Shown here piece after piece: positions 19,631 through 20,462 of a DNA stretch of 20,462 bases. The notes below the pieces were generated by a model that worked only from the letters and a program-made list of their open reading frames with translations, was not told the origin of the DNA and did no database searches. Source of the DNA: Intestinimonas massiliensis (ex Afouda et al. 2020) (GTDB taxonomy: Bacteria > Bacillota > Clostridia > Oscillospirales > Oscillospiraceae); assembly GCF_900626285.1 (NCBI RefSeq), contig NZ_LR131147.1:1501939-1522400 (forward strand), in the 5' to 3' direction. The position numbers and the translations under genes are program-made. Within the stretch, counting starts at the first letter, position 1. Each line of letters starts with the position of its first letter.

Positions 19631-20462
19631 TCATTTCTCCTCAAAGCCGTGGGGGTGGTCCTTGTGCCAGGCCCAGGCGGTGGCCACGATGGTGGACAGG
19701 TCGTTGTACCTGGGCTTCCACCCCAGCACCTTCACCGCCTTCTCCGAGGAGGCGATGAGCTGGGCCGGATCCCCCGCCCGCCGGGGGGCCATATTGGCGG
19801 GGATGGGGTGGCCGGTCACCTCCCGGGCCACCTCGATGACCTCGTTGACGGTAAAGCCCACGCCGTTGCCCAGGTTGAACACGTTGTTCTCCCCGCCCTT
19901 CATCAGGTAGTCCAGGGCCAGGATATGGGCCTGGGCCAGATCGGTGACGTGGATGTAATCCCGGATGCAGGTGCCGTCCTTGGTGGGGTAGTCGTTACCG
20001 AACACGCTGACTGCCTCCCGCTGGCCCAGCGGCACCTGGAGGATAATGGGGATCAGGTGGGTCTCCGGGTCGTGGGCCTCACCGATCTTTCCCGAAACGT
20101 GGGCGCCGCAGGCGTTGAAGTACCGCAGGGCCACATATTTCAGTCCGTGGGCCCGGGACACCCAGCCCATCATGTGCTCCATGGCCAGCTTGGTCTGGCC
20201 GTAGCAGTTGGTGGGGATGGTCTTGTCGTCCTCCAGGATGGGCACCCGCTCGGGCTCCCCGTAGGTGGCGGCGGTGGAGGAGAACACGATCTTATCCACC
20301 CCGTGGGCCACCATGGACTGGAGGAGCACCATGGTGCCGTAGAGGTTGTTGTCATAGTACTTCAGGGGGTCGGACATGGATTCCCCCACCTGGGAGGAGG
20401 CGGCGAAGTGGATAACGCCGTCGATCTTTTCCGCCTGGAACAGGGTATCCAGGGCACCCCGG
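19631..20462 (-). CDS. galE: UDP-glucose 4-epimerase, partial (5' end beyond the window)
   Basis: The C-terminal 276 or so residues of an NAD-dependent extended SDR epimerase interconverting UDP-glucose and UDP-galactose in the cytosol. The frame is open to the right edge of the window, reading IDGVIHFAASSQVGESMSDP. It shows FSSTAATYGEP, the catalytic YGQTK, RYFNACGAH, GTCIRDYIHVTDLA and a C-terminal LGWKPRYNDL. Length and order are normal for GalE. Codon use is very GC-rich compared with the neighbouring genes. A strong terminator follows the stop. Confidence 0.93.
   Translation of the reverse strand, partial: RGALDTLFQAEKIDGVIHFAASSQVGESMSDPLKYYDNNLYGTMVLLQSMVAHGVDKIVFSSTAATYGEPERVPILEDDKTIPTNCYGQTKLAMEHMMGWVSRAHGLKYVALRYFNACGAHVSGKIGEAHDPETHLIPIILQVPLGQREAVSVFGNDYPTKDGTCIRDYIHVTDLAQAHILALDYLMKGGENNVFNLGNGVGFTVNEVIEVAREVTGHPIPANMAPRRAGDPAQLIASSEKAVKVLGWKPRYNDLSTIVATAWAWHKDHPHGFEEK

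Noticed and set aside
1..20462. CRISPR arrays, rRNA genes, restriction or other named defence systems
   Set aside because: None seen: no regularly spaced repeats, no rRNA sequence, and no nuclease or methylase motifs.

Overview
The window looks like the chromosome of a gut-type Clostridia, most likely of the Oscillospiraceae / Flavonifractor-Lawsonibacter kind. The basis is moderately high GC coding DNA, strong GGAGG ribosome sites, a TIGR03905-type TSCPD protein, and a mobilizable element of the style common in these bacteria. This taxonomic call is inference; there is no rRNA in the window.

Layout. Positions 1-1165 are host DNA: the tail of an unknown gene, a cluster of small hairpins, a pyridoxamine kinase gene, and back-to-back promoters. 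Positions about 1205-10790 are a 9.6 kb integrated mobilizable element. It carries a complete tRNA-Leu(UAG), an AT-rich cargo gene for a stand-alone ABC-transporter membrane domain, two large serine recombinases (one frameshifted), a relaxase with a membrane protein nested in another frame, MobC, a RepA-like ATPase, a zinc-finger-like hypothetical, and two small proteins. Positions 10791-20462 are host DNA again: the 3' half of the split tRNA, a flavin-enzyme / MATE efflux cluster with a MerR regulator, a TSCPD protein, a frameshifted lysS, a D-2-hydroxyacid dehydrogenase, a truncated amidohydrolase joined to an AraC remnant, and partial galE.

Central observation. The element sits in the anticodon loop of a host tRNA-Leu(UAG) gene. 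The 5' half is at 1166-1204 and the 3' half at 10791-10844; joined at the shared 7 bp TTTAGGT they give a complete 86-nt tRNA with perfect acceptor and anticodon stems. The insertion therefore destroys the gene. Just inside the left end the element carries a different, full tRNA-Leu with the same UAG anticodon, placed so that the orphaned host tRNA promoter reads into it. The element's right end has an outward promoter that would read into the same tRNA in the excised circle. The left end also holds an eroded tRNA-like 3' half that folds with the host 5' half. This reads as a mobile element that breaks a host tRNA gene and supplies a replacement.

The host region downstream has its own points of interest. 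Two MerR-type operators with 19-bp spacers tie the MerR regulator to both the MATE/flavin-enzyme operon and the TSCPD gene. Two apparent breaks are also present: a one-base deletion in lysS motif 3, and an amidohydrolase/AraC fusion junction. Either could be real or an assembly/sequencing error.
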